From the NCBI GenBank assembly GCA_025331435.1, contig JAIWNI010000085.1:56448-120447 (forward strand): a stretch of 64,000 bases of DNA, written 5' to 3'. The stretch is from Choanephora cucurbitarum (taxonomy: Eukaryota > Mucoromycota > Mucoromycetes > Mucorales > Choanephoraceae). The position numbers and the translations under genes were made by a program. Within the stretch, counting starts at the first letter, position 1. Each line of letters begins with the position of its first letter. Positions 10,501-19,766 of the stretch are shown one piece after another. The notes beneath the pieces are model-generated. The model made no database searches. It had not been told where the DNA came from and saw nothing but the letters and a program-made list of their open reading frames with translations.

Positions 10501-12187
10501 CATAGTATACTTTATTCATTTTTACAAGGTCTATTTGATGCATACGAAGTTTACGGTGGTCACAGATCAGAAAAGTCTTTCATATCTTATCAAATTCAAC
10601 GAGGATGCTTCAGCTAAGGTGATCAGATGGCAAGCCTCCTTGTTGGCCTATGATTTTGATATTATCTACCGGCCAGGAAAGATCAATGTCCAAGCGGACG
10701 CTATGTCTAGGTTACCGCCCTCTTACAGTGATGGTCCTGATTTTGAAGAAATCATTCAAGAGTATCATCTCCCAATCAATACTATTAGGAAGAGAGAAGA
10801 CATTGAGGATGGAGGACCACAAGGCGCAAAGAAACTGAAAACCACAGAACCAAGCAGATCCAATGTCTCAGGTATGCCGTTGAAAGAGTATCATGATCTT
10901 TACAATTTTCTACGCAAATGGCAATACCCTGCAGAGGCTTCGCTGTCCAGAAGAAAGGCCATCAAGCACCAAGCTACCAAGTATATGATCAAGGATGAGC
11001 AGTTGTATAAGAAGGCTTGCAACAAGTATTCAAACAATAGACTCGTGGTCAAAGAAGGAGAAGCTCTACCGCTTTTAAAGGCATACCATGACCATATTTT
11101 AGCAGGACATCAAGGAGTTGATCGTACTTTTGCCAAGATCAAAGAAGCGTACTATTGGCCAGGTTACTTTGATGCAGTTCGCGAATATGTTAGTCAATGT
11201 CAAGTTTGCCAACAGTTCGGTCCAAGAAATCCCCCAGCTCCCTTAACTCTAAACAACCGAGAAGGAAACGACGAATGCTTCAAACAGATCTATATTGATT
11301 ATATAGCGTTGCCACTGACCAAACAAGGAAACAATGCAGCACTGGTTCTCATTGATAAGTTTACTGGATGGACCGAAGTCAAGCCTACTCCGACGCAAAG
11401 TTCTGGTTTTACCTGTATATGTCTGTTTGAATGGATATGCGCATATGGGGTACCAGGAGTTGTACGTTCTGATCTCGGCAAACATTTTGATGCAGAAGAA
11501 GTAAAAGTGATGATGATGTCAAACTATGGAATCACAATGAAGTTTGGGATAGCCTACCGACCTCAAGGCCAAGGAAAGGTGGAAAGGATGAATGGTGTTA
11601 TCAAGTCGGTGATTAAGAAATATTGTTATGAATATAACCAAGATTGGGACCTTTGGTTGCCAGCAGTACTGTATGTAATCCGAACGTCTGTAAAAAGAGA
11701 TCATGGCTATACTCCCTTCTTCCTGGCCTATGGTAGAAATCCGCGAAAACTGACTGAAGAAGAAATCGAGTGGGAGATAGAAGATCCATGTATATATGAC
11801 AAGATACAAAACCGACTTCAAACCATTCGACAATTGAATGAAGAAATCCTTCCAAAGGCAAGAACCAATCTGATGAAGTACCAAGCAAAAATGTGTGATC
11901 AATACAACAAGAAGGCTAAGACTCAACATTTCTACGTAAATGATTCCGTAATGGTATTGAACCATACGTTGCAAGAACAAAGCAAGATTCTACTTACAAG
12001 ATGGGTCGGACCTTACAAAATAAAAGCTGTCCTGGGTAATAACAAGTACCTCATTCGGGATGAAGACATCCAACTTCCTCTCACATACCATGCGGATCAA
12101 ATCAAGCTCTACAAATCAAGACCAAGACTCACTGCTTCCCTATCGTTTTATCAAAAAGACAAGTCTCTTCGACAAAAGGGGATGTAA
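7478..12187 (+). CDS. pol: Pol polyprotein (protease, reverse transcriptase, RNase H, integrase) of the Gypsy element
   Basis: The frame is open from 7478 (after a TGA at 7475) to TAA at 12185-12187, in the -1 frame relative to gag, so it is probably made by ribosomal frameshifting. Domains in order: an aspartic protease with FLVDGGAV at about 8080 (Gly where Thr/Ser is usual) and ILGLDF downstream; reverse transcriptase with the YIDD catalytic box at about 9911; RNase H with WTDAS and VTDQKSL; integrase with an HHCC zinc finger (AGHQGVD ... CQVCQQ) and D,D,E residues in YIDYIA, RSDLGKHF and GKVERMN. A GPY/F-like module (RWVGPYKI) follows. No chromodomain is seen. The ORF has no internal stop. 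Confidence 0.93.
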   Translation, partial: RGFSRGLPYHELGKEEPSEYESPSNESINVITVEERTSVYAVDTDLHSTKPKLTSEERHNIQLRNLEKARAAKALYKRMDDEAKAKGEIPPSIARKMNREFPIMVDKKTNAPKLLNLEETLWGTSITMPLPQMLYYSPELHYQYLHLLGGQPVSHKIKHKDEDRMDVVQNISLDTTQSGPYETHLQLMAGIVEENHVQEFLVDGGAVISLVPLHLVKRWKQEGKITPTNKTLKYGGGEIDIPAGVLKLKVQVHDELLVTHTFCVTNNPNTPAILGLDFIMATNALIDPRNNAVIFRQENGREIVVNTFSGEDQRAGLQGALEDDRLIMPVSVKNDEQNESIKEIRLENELVLQPGETQLIWLQLEGEASKWEKDKVLQPETSLLTKYKILLTPALYEKGGKGFYCTIVVNMMLKTSTVPQGTVLGKLFDAELIPPSTKIETSTELLTDLLQRIYINHHDQDISMQPMSMLEGPVFQPSCAEMKALGVYTTQKSVRFMDVNIVEYGPELPTYTVENGPKTWEFDINPELTEDQKSRIISVLNKYSEVFASSLQDVKALNVEPHSIQLKDGAKPVKVPPRLLPYEANEWLKGYISQLMELGLVESCDSPWAAAVVLVPNDRSQVKPRRRFKKMNQKPLLKKGKTSKPKAVWTLTLELPQEALAETDMSSLEATQQAFPGSDVMIHEGVDANGQKQQYTSIAIQAQAGKKDPFRLCLNYRPINIVIKDSGYPIPNINFLFTILGQAAYFSAFDCLKGFWQLRLDDDSKDLTGFATTFGQFRWTRLPMGLKSSPAAWQKVMDTIFFEELYRFVVIYIDDALIFSTTFDDHLVHLETILKKAAQAGLSLSVTKCKFGYKEIPVLGHILSTDGFKMDQKKVRKVQEYPRPENLTALNRFIGMIQYYRRYLPKLSVLLSPLNMLKKKNVPYVWSDEQEKSFQECKKMIVEDCLLVHPDYSKEFVLWTDASNIGIGGVLTQADDNDPTMLRPVYFGSKALSDQEKKMSVYEKEFYAIVYFIHFYKVYLMHTKFTVVTDQKSLSYLIKFNEDASAKVIRWQASLLAYDFDIIYRPGKINVQADAMSRLPPSYSDGPDFEEIIQEYHLPINTIRKREDIEDGGPQGAKKLKTTEPSRSNVSGMPLKEYHDLYNFLRKWQYPAEASLSRRKAIKHQATKYMIKDEQLYKKACNKYSNNRLVVKEGEALPLLKAYHDHILAGHQGVDRTFAKIKEAYYWPGYFDAVREYVSQCQVCQQFGPRNPPAPLTLNNREGNDECFKQIYIDYIALPLTKQGNNAALVLIDKFTGWTEVKPTPTQSSGFTCICLFEWICAYGVPGVVRSDLGKHFDAEEVKVMMMSNYGITMKFGIAYRPQGQGKVERMNGVIKSVIKKYCYEYNQDWDLWLPAVLYVIRTSVKRDHGYTPFFLAYGRNPRKLTEEEIEWEIEDPCIYDKIQNRLQTIRQLNEEILPKARTNLMKYQAKMCDQYNKKAKTQHFYVNDSVMVLNHTLQEQSKILLTRWVGPYKIKAVLGNNKYLIRDEDIQLPLTYHADQIKLYKSRPRLTASLSFYQKDKSLRQKGM
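12174..12181 (+). other. Polypurine tract of the Gypsy element
   Basis: AAAAGGGG lies six bases before the right LTR, overlapping the last pol codons. This is the expected position for the plus-strand primer. Confidence 0.7.
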
Positions 12188-12499
12188 TGTTGTAAGCAGT
12201 CCCTCAGCCAGATAAAAACTCAAATTCCTTCCAGAATTTAAATAGTTGTACCAATTCAAGAAATAATATACACTCTCAAAGTTGTTATTTGTTTGTGAAG
12301 TCATGTATGTCGTCTGTACTACGCCACTTCCATATAAAATATAATTGTTTCCAATAATAATAAAAATCATCTTTATCATTCCAAAAATTCACATTTATAC
12401 TTTGAGCCTTGAAAGAGATAAACTGATATCTATAGTCAAGAAAAGTGTAGTATTGCAGAATTTCGGAGTTCAATAAGGTATAAAAGACACCCTACAACA
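12188..12499 (+). repeat. 3' long terminal repeat of the Gypsy element
   Basis: This 312-bp copy reads the same as 5986-6297. It starts immediately after the pol stop codon and is followed by CAAT, the right copy of the target-site duplication. Confidence 0.93.
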
Positions 12500-12503
12500 C
12501 AAT
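12500..12503. repeat. Target-site duplication CAAT (right copy)
   Basis: This matches 5982-5985. Its last three bases are also the first three bases of the MULE left inverted repeat, so the LTR element landed at the MULE edge. Confidence 0.7.
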
Positions 12504-12569
12504 GTTCTCGCCGGGATTTGAATTATAGGCATAAATCTTCAGTGGCCTTGGTGGCTTACTGATTTCTTT
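12501..12569 (+). repeat. Left terminal inverted repeat of the MULE
   Basis: It begins AATGTTCTCGCCGGG and pairs with 15043-15111 on the opposite strand with five transition differences in 69 bp. Confidence 0.85.
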
Positions 12570-12611
12570 TCTTGTTCCTGAAGAAGTTTTTTGTTTTATT
12601 TTTAAGTTTTT

Positions 12612-14974
12612 TTAATGCAACTGTCTTTCAGGATTTCTATAGAGGTTAGGGTTTCTTGCCACAACCTCGTCTAGTTTTTCTAAGATATGCTCTAGGTGTC
12701 TTGCAATATCTTCCGCAGCTTCTGTTTCAAAGGATGCAGCTCTTGATGCCTTGTGCACTTTTCTTTTTTGATGGTTCAGTGTCGACATCAAAGTTTTGGC
12801 ACGTTCCCAAGCTGCACTCCTCTCTCCGTTTCCTCTTCTACCTTCTTCAACTTCTTCAACACTTCCACCAACAAAGTCAACATCAACTTCATCAAACGCA
12901 ATGAAGTTCTCCGATTGAATGTTGACAGTGCTGGCTTCAGCTTCATCTTCATCTACAACATCTATCTCTTCGTCGCTATCATCAATGATATCTATTTCTT
13001 CATCTTAAAAAAGCTCAACTTTAGTCTTTTCTCATAAGCAATCCTATTTCTATCCTTGAAAGTAATACCTTCTTCGTCAATATGAGTAGCTTCTTGAGTT
13101 CTGAAAGCAGCCAATTGATCATTTTTGACACGATCGTAGAACAAAGGAACTGAGGTGTATCTCTTTAAGAGATACATGTGCTTACAAGGCAAACTTCTCT
13201 TCCTGAAATCAGGACACGTACATTTGCTAATAAAGCCATCTTCAACACTAACAGAGTACTTAACAGACGGGGAAGTCAAGGAGTCTACAAACCAATTCCC
13301 ATTGACAACAGCAACATCACTGCTATTGGTACCCAATGGGTTTTCAATGAGAGAAGGCAATTGGTTTGCAGGAACCTCTCTCGCAAAGAATGAACGTTTA
13401 GCTTGTTCGTTTTGCTCCGGCCCCATTCTGCCATTGTTGAACATGATACGTTCTCTTTCTTCTGCGAAGTGAAATTCGACATCATTAACCAAGACGAAAG
13501 TCAAATGATCTAGTCGATTAATTCTGCGTCGACTAAAATATACGGTCTTAAGCTGATTATGCCACGACTCAATATAATTGTTAGTGAGCATGCTTCTATG
13601 TGTCTCCGGCATGTACGATTGACTCCATCGACCCTTCAGCTCCTCAGTTTGAGTCCAGCGTCTACGAAAGTAAGTTAAAAAACCAACTTGGTTCTCTTGC
13701 TCCAACTTCAATTCGAATTGGGCTAGAAGCTCATTGAATGCAGCAACTTCGTTTGTGAGAAGCAGCTGACCCAGCAATTGCTCCAATTGCTTCTTGTACT
13801 GGCCTACTTCTTCTTGGGTGTGGGCACCAGTGAGTGTGACCTTTTGGTCCATGGCCTTTCTCCAAGCCTTCAACACATGGAAGCCGCAGTAATGGACATA
13901 AGTGCCACTCAATGCACTGCGGATGGCATTGAGCTCGGCCACACAACAATCAATGGTGATTGCCTCAGGATTGAAGCTACCTTGTTGCTTCAAGAAGGTA
14001 AGCCATTGGTTTACTGGACCAACGGTTTGGTCATTGGTTACCATATACGCAACAGAATAGCCCTTCTGGGTATGAGTATCCCGAGCAACAAGACTGTAAA
14101 GCACCTCGGTACTTCTGGGAGAGATGCCGTGGGTTGCATCAAGGCAGAAAGACTTGTTGAGAGACATCTCTCGTACTTGGACAGGGGATTGGAACCCACG
14201 GGCAAAGAGCTTGTCATTCTGGCTGTACAATTGCAAGTTGCCGTTGAACACAACATAATTCTTCATTGGCAGTTGACGGTCAAGCCAGGCGTCGAAAGAA
14301 ATCAAATCATTTTTATCAAGACGATAAAGGGTTTCTTTAATCTACTCAAGGAAAATTATTGCTCAACTCAAATGTTCAAAAAGTAACTTATTATTTCGCA
14401 CCTTCTTGATGCGATTGTAAACATTTTCACAAGTGGGCTTTCTTCTGCCACATTCCCACTGCTCAATCTGGCGAAGAACTGCAGTTCGAATGTCTCCACA
14501 GTTTGAGCCATTTCTCAAATTTCTCTCAATGACCGTTACGGTTTCCCTGGTCAAAGGAAGAGTTCTGATGTCGTTGTTGCTGCCAGGGACATGGTTGACA
14601 TGGCCCATCGACATCTTGAGTTCAACAACACCAGGGTTTTGAATATACTGAAGGATGCTCAAAGTTCCTCTGCATCCAATTTTCTTTGAATCTTTTTGAC
14701 TGATACGCACAGTTCTAGTAGGGGTGCGTTGACCTCTACGATGACATTCACGGGATTCACCCATGATCAAGTTTTCGGCACTTCTGCTACGCTTCTTAAT
14801 CCACTTAGTTGCACTCAACTCGCTGATGCGATTGAAGCATTCTTTCCACTCGTTTGCTACTACACATACAGTCTCGTTCAAAGGGAGACTTAAAACTCCT
14901 GATACTTCAGTACTGACAAGAGCGGTCTCAATGTTGGCTAAGTTGTATACGATTCTGGTAGGAGAGGTTGACAT
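12612..14974 (-). CDS. Mutator-like (MULE) transposase with SWIM zinc finger
   Basis: This is a cut-and-paste transposase. I join three exons on the minus strand: 14974-14402, 14341-13069 and 13003-12612, giving 745 aa in one continuous frame. The introns are 60 nt (donor GTGCGA, weaker) and 65 nt (donor GTATTA, acceptor TTTTTTAAG with CTAAAG upstream). The N-terminal part has a GCRGTL...GHVNHVPG segment resembling the WRKY/GCM1-like DNA-binding region of MULEs. Catalytic candidates are D259 in CLDATHG, D322 in ITIDCC and E449 in NNYIESW, with the CX2H motif YCGFH between. The SWIM finger CTCPDFRKRSLPCKH lies near residues 565-579. An acidic C-terminal tail in exon 3 follows. All motifs look intact, so the element may be autonomous. 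Confidence 0.8.
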
Positions 14975-15042
14975 GTTTGATGTTTAAGAAACTTTTAGAA
15001 AATAAAACAAAAAGCTTCAGGAACAAAAGTAAAATTACAAGT

Positions 15043-15111
15043 AAAGAAACCAGTAAGCCACCAAAGCCACTGAGGATTTATGCCCATAATTCAAATCCCG
15101 GCGGGAACATT
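15043..15111 (-). repeat. Right terminal inverted repeat of the MULE
   Basis: This is the reverse-complement partner of 12501-12569. It starts inside the 5' leader of the transposase gene and ends GGCGGGAACATT. Confidence 0.85.
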
Positions 15112-15869
15112 TAAGTAGATTCTTCACAAGCACCAGCGGAATTTAATTCTGGGTCAGTGTAAATCATAAACCAAAGACAATCACGTGACTCGATTTTTCT
15201 TGTCCAAAAAAAATATGTGCCTATACTTCAAAGGTTAGAAAGCTATTACCCACTTCTTGATTCTTGTACACGTACGTACGAACTACGTGTCTTAATCCTC
15301 CGGAGCCCTGAGGCTACGATGCTATAGGCATCCGGTTTCATGTGTATGAACTTGCGGCTTCCTTTTCTACTACTTTGCTTTTAGTGTAGATACACATCTA
15401 TATACATACATACATACTATTTCAAACAGCTAATTCCAAAAAAAAACGAAAGCTATTGTCTACACCAGAGTTTTCTTTTTCACAGCTCTTATTCAAATCT
15501 TCCAAGCTAACACTTTTTTTTTAGAAGAAAAGGAAAAGAAGGGAAGGCTGCGTCATGATTGATTTTTCTTACAGTGAAGAGGGGAATGCATTTTAGCCTT
15601 TGCTGTCAATATAAGTAGGATGAAGGACCTCAATAAAAGTCATATGGTTGTCTCTAGCTTAGCTAAAGCTGTAAAAGAAATACTCTGGATGAAGCAATCG
15701 ATAGATTAGTAAATAAAAGTGCATGCAACAGCAAGGATATGTTATGTTGACTTTATAGTAATCTCTCAAGCTGCATCTGTATGAGTACGAGTATGTCAAT
15801 GGACTTAGGTAGCTTTTAGGACAGGCTCACTGAATGTTTTAGTTGAAATAAAGAAGACAAAAAGAGATT
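15112..15869. other. Gene-free interval right of the MULE
   Basis: No ORF with family resemblance or RNA gene was seen. The stretch contains the 16-base inverted match at 15108-15123, an alternating ACGTACGTACG run near 15270 and repeated ACATACATAC bases near 15404-15415. Confidence 0.35.
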
Positions 15870-17298
15870 TTATTCTGCCTTTTCTTTCAAGACATAAGCA
15901 GTTGCTCTCTGGTATGGATCTTTCTGGTTTTCACCAGAGGGTAACTCAAGACGTTCAGCCTTTTGTTTGAGGTCGTCCTAAAATAAGTAGATGAGCACAT
16001 TGCCAAAACCCAAAAGATAGTTTGAAATGCTTACCATTATCCTCAAATATCTGGGCACCAGACGAACCAAACAGTCGATCTCCTGGGGAGAGGAAGGGAG
16101 GGAACCAACAGAGACTTCTTTCATCAAGTAGATGCCATTGAATGGTAATGTCATTGTGTATTGAAACACATGGTTATCATGCAGGATGCTGCCGTAAACA
16201 GCAGCATCACTGACATGGCAACCACGGAGCACCATTTCATCCAACATATGCTTAAGCATGATTGACATCTTCACAAAGTCCATGCCACCTTTGTGAGCTT
16301 CGGGCGTCTTGGCTTCCATGGCGTACAAATCAATTGGTTTGGACTGACAAGTGTTGATTAGGGAGGCTCAATAATACTTCATCTTTTTATACATCTAATT
16401 TTTTACATCTGCGGAATTTTAACTACACCCAATAAAAGCTCACGCATAATTTTGGTTGGGCTTTTATTGGGTGTAGTTAAAATTCCGCAGATGTAAAAAA
16501 TTAGATGCATAAAAAGATGAAGTATTATTGAGCCCCTCCTATTGACAGCAAGTAGTCAGGCTTCAAGCTTGCCTTCGACATCCACTTGTCTTGCCTGTTT
16601 TGAACGAATTAGAAGCTAATTAGACTAACATAAAAGAAGAAGACTTACATCTCATAATGGAAGAGATCGGCGTTCAAAGAGCCGAAGGTGCAATCCAGGA
16701 TGTCTGTTAATCGATCATGGATGAAGGTGGTTTCACCAAGGTTTGTCTTCGACCATCTCTTGGCTTTTCCGGCACTAGAAGAAAAAGACATCAGCACTAC
16801 AAAATACATCTTAGGTTTGCATTACTTACAGGCGACTTAAAACTTCGGCATATACTTCCAATGCATCATCATCCTGCTCTTCAGCTCTTTGCATGAAGTC
16901 TCTTGCCTTTCTCTTTAACTCCTTCTGCTTCTGGTCTACGATGTTTAAGCCAACTTCTGTCTCATTGCTGCTTTTCATCACCTATCAAAGTTGTCAATAG
17001 TGTTTTGAAAGAGACGTCAAGTAGGTTATATATACCTTCTTCATCTCATTTACCCATGTTTCTACAGTCAAGGGCACTTCATCTTCATCATCATCACCTC
17101 TGAAACAAGCAGCCAGGATCTTCATCTTCACTACCAAAGGGTAGTACTGCAAAGTCGATTTTTGCATCGACTTTGACACAAAAGAAACATAGTTCAAGTG
17201 GCTAATCAGAAAGGTTAGTAATGCTTGTTCCTCTTCTTGTCAGACGTGACTTACAGCTTGTCCAAACAACTGAGTTTCTTTGCACTTTTATTAGTCAT
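15870..17298 (-). pseudogene. PD-(D/E)XK-nuclease-like gene disrupted by a MITE
   Basis: Six exons on the minus strand fit one frame: 17298-17255, 17201-17036, 16981-16830, 16774-16649, 16594-16035 (interrupted) and 15977-15870. Without the 179-bp palindromic insert (16361-16539) and one TA copy, exon 5 is in frame throughout and the protein is about 324 aa. With the insert, the reading frame stops nine codons after the conserved KPDYLLS. The KPDY...MEAKTP pair, with Asp then Glu-x-Lys, resembles the PD-(D/E)XK nuclease core; the following VYGSIL and PFNGIYLM pieces resemble an uncharacterised family that I recall as multi-copy in Mucorales genomes. Function and nuclease activity are inferences. 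Unless the insert is spliced out, only a shortened protein is made. Confidence 0.7.
16361..16539. mobile_element. Palindromic MITE with TA target duplication inside an exon
   Basis: The 179 bp form an almost complete inverted repeat from GGGAGGCTCAATAATAC to its complement, meeting at a short centre near 16440-16460. It is flanked by TA on both sides (16359-16360 and 16540-16541), as for Tc1/mariner-type (Stowaway-like) elements. Removing insert plus one TA restores an open exon. It has no coding capacity. Confidence 0.85.
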
Positions 17299-19766
17299 GG
17301 CTGTTGTATTTGCTCAAATAAACTATAATAACTTGTAAAGTTAAGTGAGACAAAATAAGGCCTTTTATTGAGGTGAAGAGAAAAAGTGATAAACGCGATA
17401 AAAAACTCTTTTATGTTTGATCGGATTACAAATAGATAAATTAGTAGTGGTAAATACCACAATAACAATTAATCAGTAAATCAAAAATGAATGCCTACTC
17501 TACAAGCATTTATCATCCCAGGAGGCTTAAATATAATTGGATTCTATATTGTATATACTATTATTTTGAGCAGTCTACAAGAAAAAAAAAAGGACACCGT
17601 CAAAGACCTTTAGCTCTTGTACAGTCATCCCCCGATTTAGGGAACGGTGTCGAGGGAACCAAAACCGTTCCCTAAATCGGGAGATGACTGTAGATGAGAA
17701 TAAACCATGATGGCTTTTGTTGGAATATTTTCTCTTGGCCTCAGCTCATACAAGTAAATTCAAAAAGTCAGTGGGGCTTTTTCTTTGATAAATAGCTAGG
17801 TTGATTGCCTCTGTGTCGTATTTGGGCATGCGTTCAAACAAGAAAATATAAAATCCGGAAATTCAATTAATCATCTCAAGAAAAGATAAATGTTACTTTG
17901 TCAAAAGAACAATAAACCAAACAATGTTCATAAAGTTGGAAACCTAAAATTACACTAAATGTTACCAAAGGGAAGACGGAAATTAAGCATATAGCAAGTG
18001 CTGGCTAAAAAGTGATGAAATGATATATAAGGCATTCAATGTGCGTAGCTAACACATTGAAAGCATGATCAGACTTATATTCATCGATTCTCCTTTTTTC
18101 TCCAATACTGAAAATAGCTATATGACATGGTACATTATTATAACAGGATGGTTGTATAGGCCTTATAGAATCAAGGTAGCAGCATCTAGCAATACAAGCA
18201 ATGATTCTAGAGATTTCATTATCAGAAAAGACTAAATCATTACTTGGATAAAGATAGCTCTGAGACATACACACAAAGGGCTTGTCTATCATTATCACAC
18301 TATTTAAACTGATCTAACATCCAACGAAACAAGTGAACAAGTATGAAACAGTTAAGCCTGATATATTCAGATACTTTCCAAGACAAAACGCATATCTTGA
18401 TAGAGCATAAATAGCTTCTTATCGAGATATAAATCTAGTTGAAAATATATCTCCACCTTATTCAAGGCGGAGGATGAAATCTGGCTACAGACATCTTTTT
18501 ATAAAGGTGACCAGTCATCCCAGTAGGAAAATTGCTCATACAGATAAAATTGTAACGGATTGATTGATTGAAACCGAGATAGAAATAGTATATCAACACA
18601 ACATGAACGTGCAGTAGAAATAGTTCCCACTCTTTCTTTTTAATAAAAAAAAATCGAGTTCCCTCTCATTGAATCTTTGAGCCTGCAAATATCACAAACT
18701 GGCTACCAGAGATTAAAAGACCATTGAATACGAAAGTGCAAATGACTGCTTTACTCAAGAAACTGTATTCTGATCAACTATCTTCTTCTCTTTTGCAACT
18801 TCCAAAAGAAAGGAGAAAAAAAAAAGAACTCCTTGTTAGCACAGAAAGTCTGCCACTCATTAATACCAAGCAAAATGTTTAATATAAAAGAAAGATTCTT
18901 TTTTTTTACCCTGTCAAGTCTAATAATTCTGACAAAGCATAATATCGACTCTTTTCCAGTGCTCCACTTAGAAAGAGAGAGAGAGAAACTGGCTTCAAGA
19001 GATCATCCAATAGCCCTACAAATCCTAGTGATCCTATCTTGACAGGCCTAAATTAATCATCTGTTGTTTCTATTAAGGCAGTAATGTTTTTGACAATACC
19101 TGCAAGTTTGAGGTTCTCTTATATCAAAAAAGGGATGCTCCTGGTTGATCTCCAGAGTACTGTTTGAAATCTTCTCTAGATTGCTTCCTTAAGGCTCCCT
19201 AAGTTGCTCTCTTTTGGTTCCTCTCTCTCTCTCTTTTTTTTTTTCTATTCTACTGACTCCAATACCTTAACATGTTACCTGAGATAAACACACTGATCTA
19301 ATTTTATCCCCCTTTTTTTTTTACGTCTATGCTTCAAAGAGGTTGTGATGGAATGACTATGCGGAAGGCTCTTGTATAAAGAAGAAAGAATTCATTAGTA
19401 GTATATTGTTTGTTAAGAGTGTTTTCTGTTACAAGTGCGATTATTATCAGGTTCTTGCCCTATTCAAAAAGTAGAGGTTTTTATGGGATTCGCTTGACTT
19501 TATCTTGAGGAGGAGGAGGGGGGATTGAGGATAGCATGACACTTCTCTTTTCTTTCATTATAGGTGCATTAAAATAAAATGTCATTCAGGGGTAATTTGA
19601 TGTCGTTTACAACAATTTTGTTACATGTCAAATAAGAATATAAAGTGATCATTCATTTGAAAAGAGGAGGCACATCAAGTGTGAATTTAATATGCGATAT
19701 AAAGGACTGTACAAAACAAAATAGATTGGGTATGTGATATATAGAGAAATCCAAAAAAGAAAGTAT
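17299..19766. other. Gene-free interval with one small palindromic element
   Basis: Apart from the palindrome at 17622-17690, no gene was recognised. Open frames here (for example minus strand 18005-18298) have no family resemblance. The stretch is AT-rich with many A/T homopolymers and a GA repeat near 18975. Confidence 0.4.
17622..17690. repeat. Palindromic CAGT...ACTG miniature element, copy 1
   Basis: The 69-bp sequence starts CAGTCATCCCCCGATTTAGG and ends with its near-complement ...GGGAGATGACTG, flanked by TA on both sides (17620-17621, 17691-17692). CAGT ends plus TA duplication are typical of pogo/Tc1-mariner-derived MITEs. A related copy lies at 44281-44364. Confidence 0.75.

Larger units (their letters stand above)
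5986..12499 (+). mobile_element. Complete Ty3/Gypsy LTR retrotransposon (about 6.5 kb)
   Basis: The element is bounded by two 312-bp LTRs (5986-6297 and 12188-12499) that I read as identical, each starting TGTTG and ending CAACA. A 4-bp CAAT duplication flanks it. Inside are gag (6468-7514) and pol (open from 7478 to 12187), in the order protease, reverse transcriptase, RNase H, integrase, which defines Ty3/Gypsy. The pol stop codon TAA abuts the right LTR, and a polypurine tract lies just before it. No stop or frameshift was seen inside either ORF beyond the gag/pol frame change. Identical LTRs plus open ORFs suggest a very recent, possibly still active insertion. It sits exactly at the outer edge of the MULE transposon to its right. 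Confidence 0.95.
12501..15111 (-). mobile_element. MULE-type DNA transposon with long terminal inverted repeats
   Basis: Inverted repeats of at least 69 bp bound the element: 12501-12569 and 15043-15111. They differ at five positions, all transitions, and similarity continues further inward with indels. The interior holds one minus-strand gene for a Mutator-like transposase with a SWIM zinc finger. The outer ends read AATGTTC. I could not find the 9-10 bp target-site duplication usual for MULEs: the left flank is now the Gypsy LTR and the bases beyond it do not match the right flank. Confidence 0.8.

Noticed and set aside
12656..13037. Plus-strand ORFs at the MULE left side
   Set aside because: They lie opposite the acidic third exon of the transposase and are its mirror image.
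13778..14386. 202-codon plus-strand ORF within the MULE
   Set aside because: It is antisense to the catalytic exon of the transposase and uses frames forced open by it.
18005..18298. 97-codon minus-strand ORF
   Set aside because: No family resemblance, no intron context, and isolated in AT-rich DNA.
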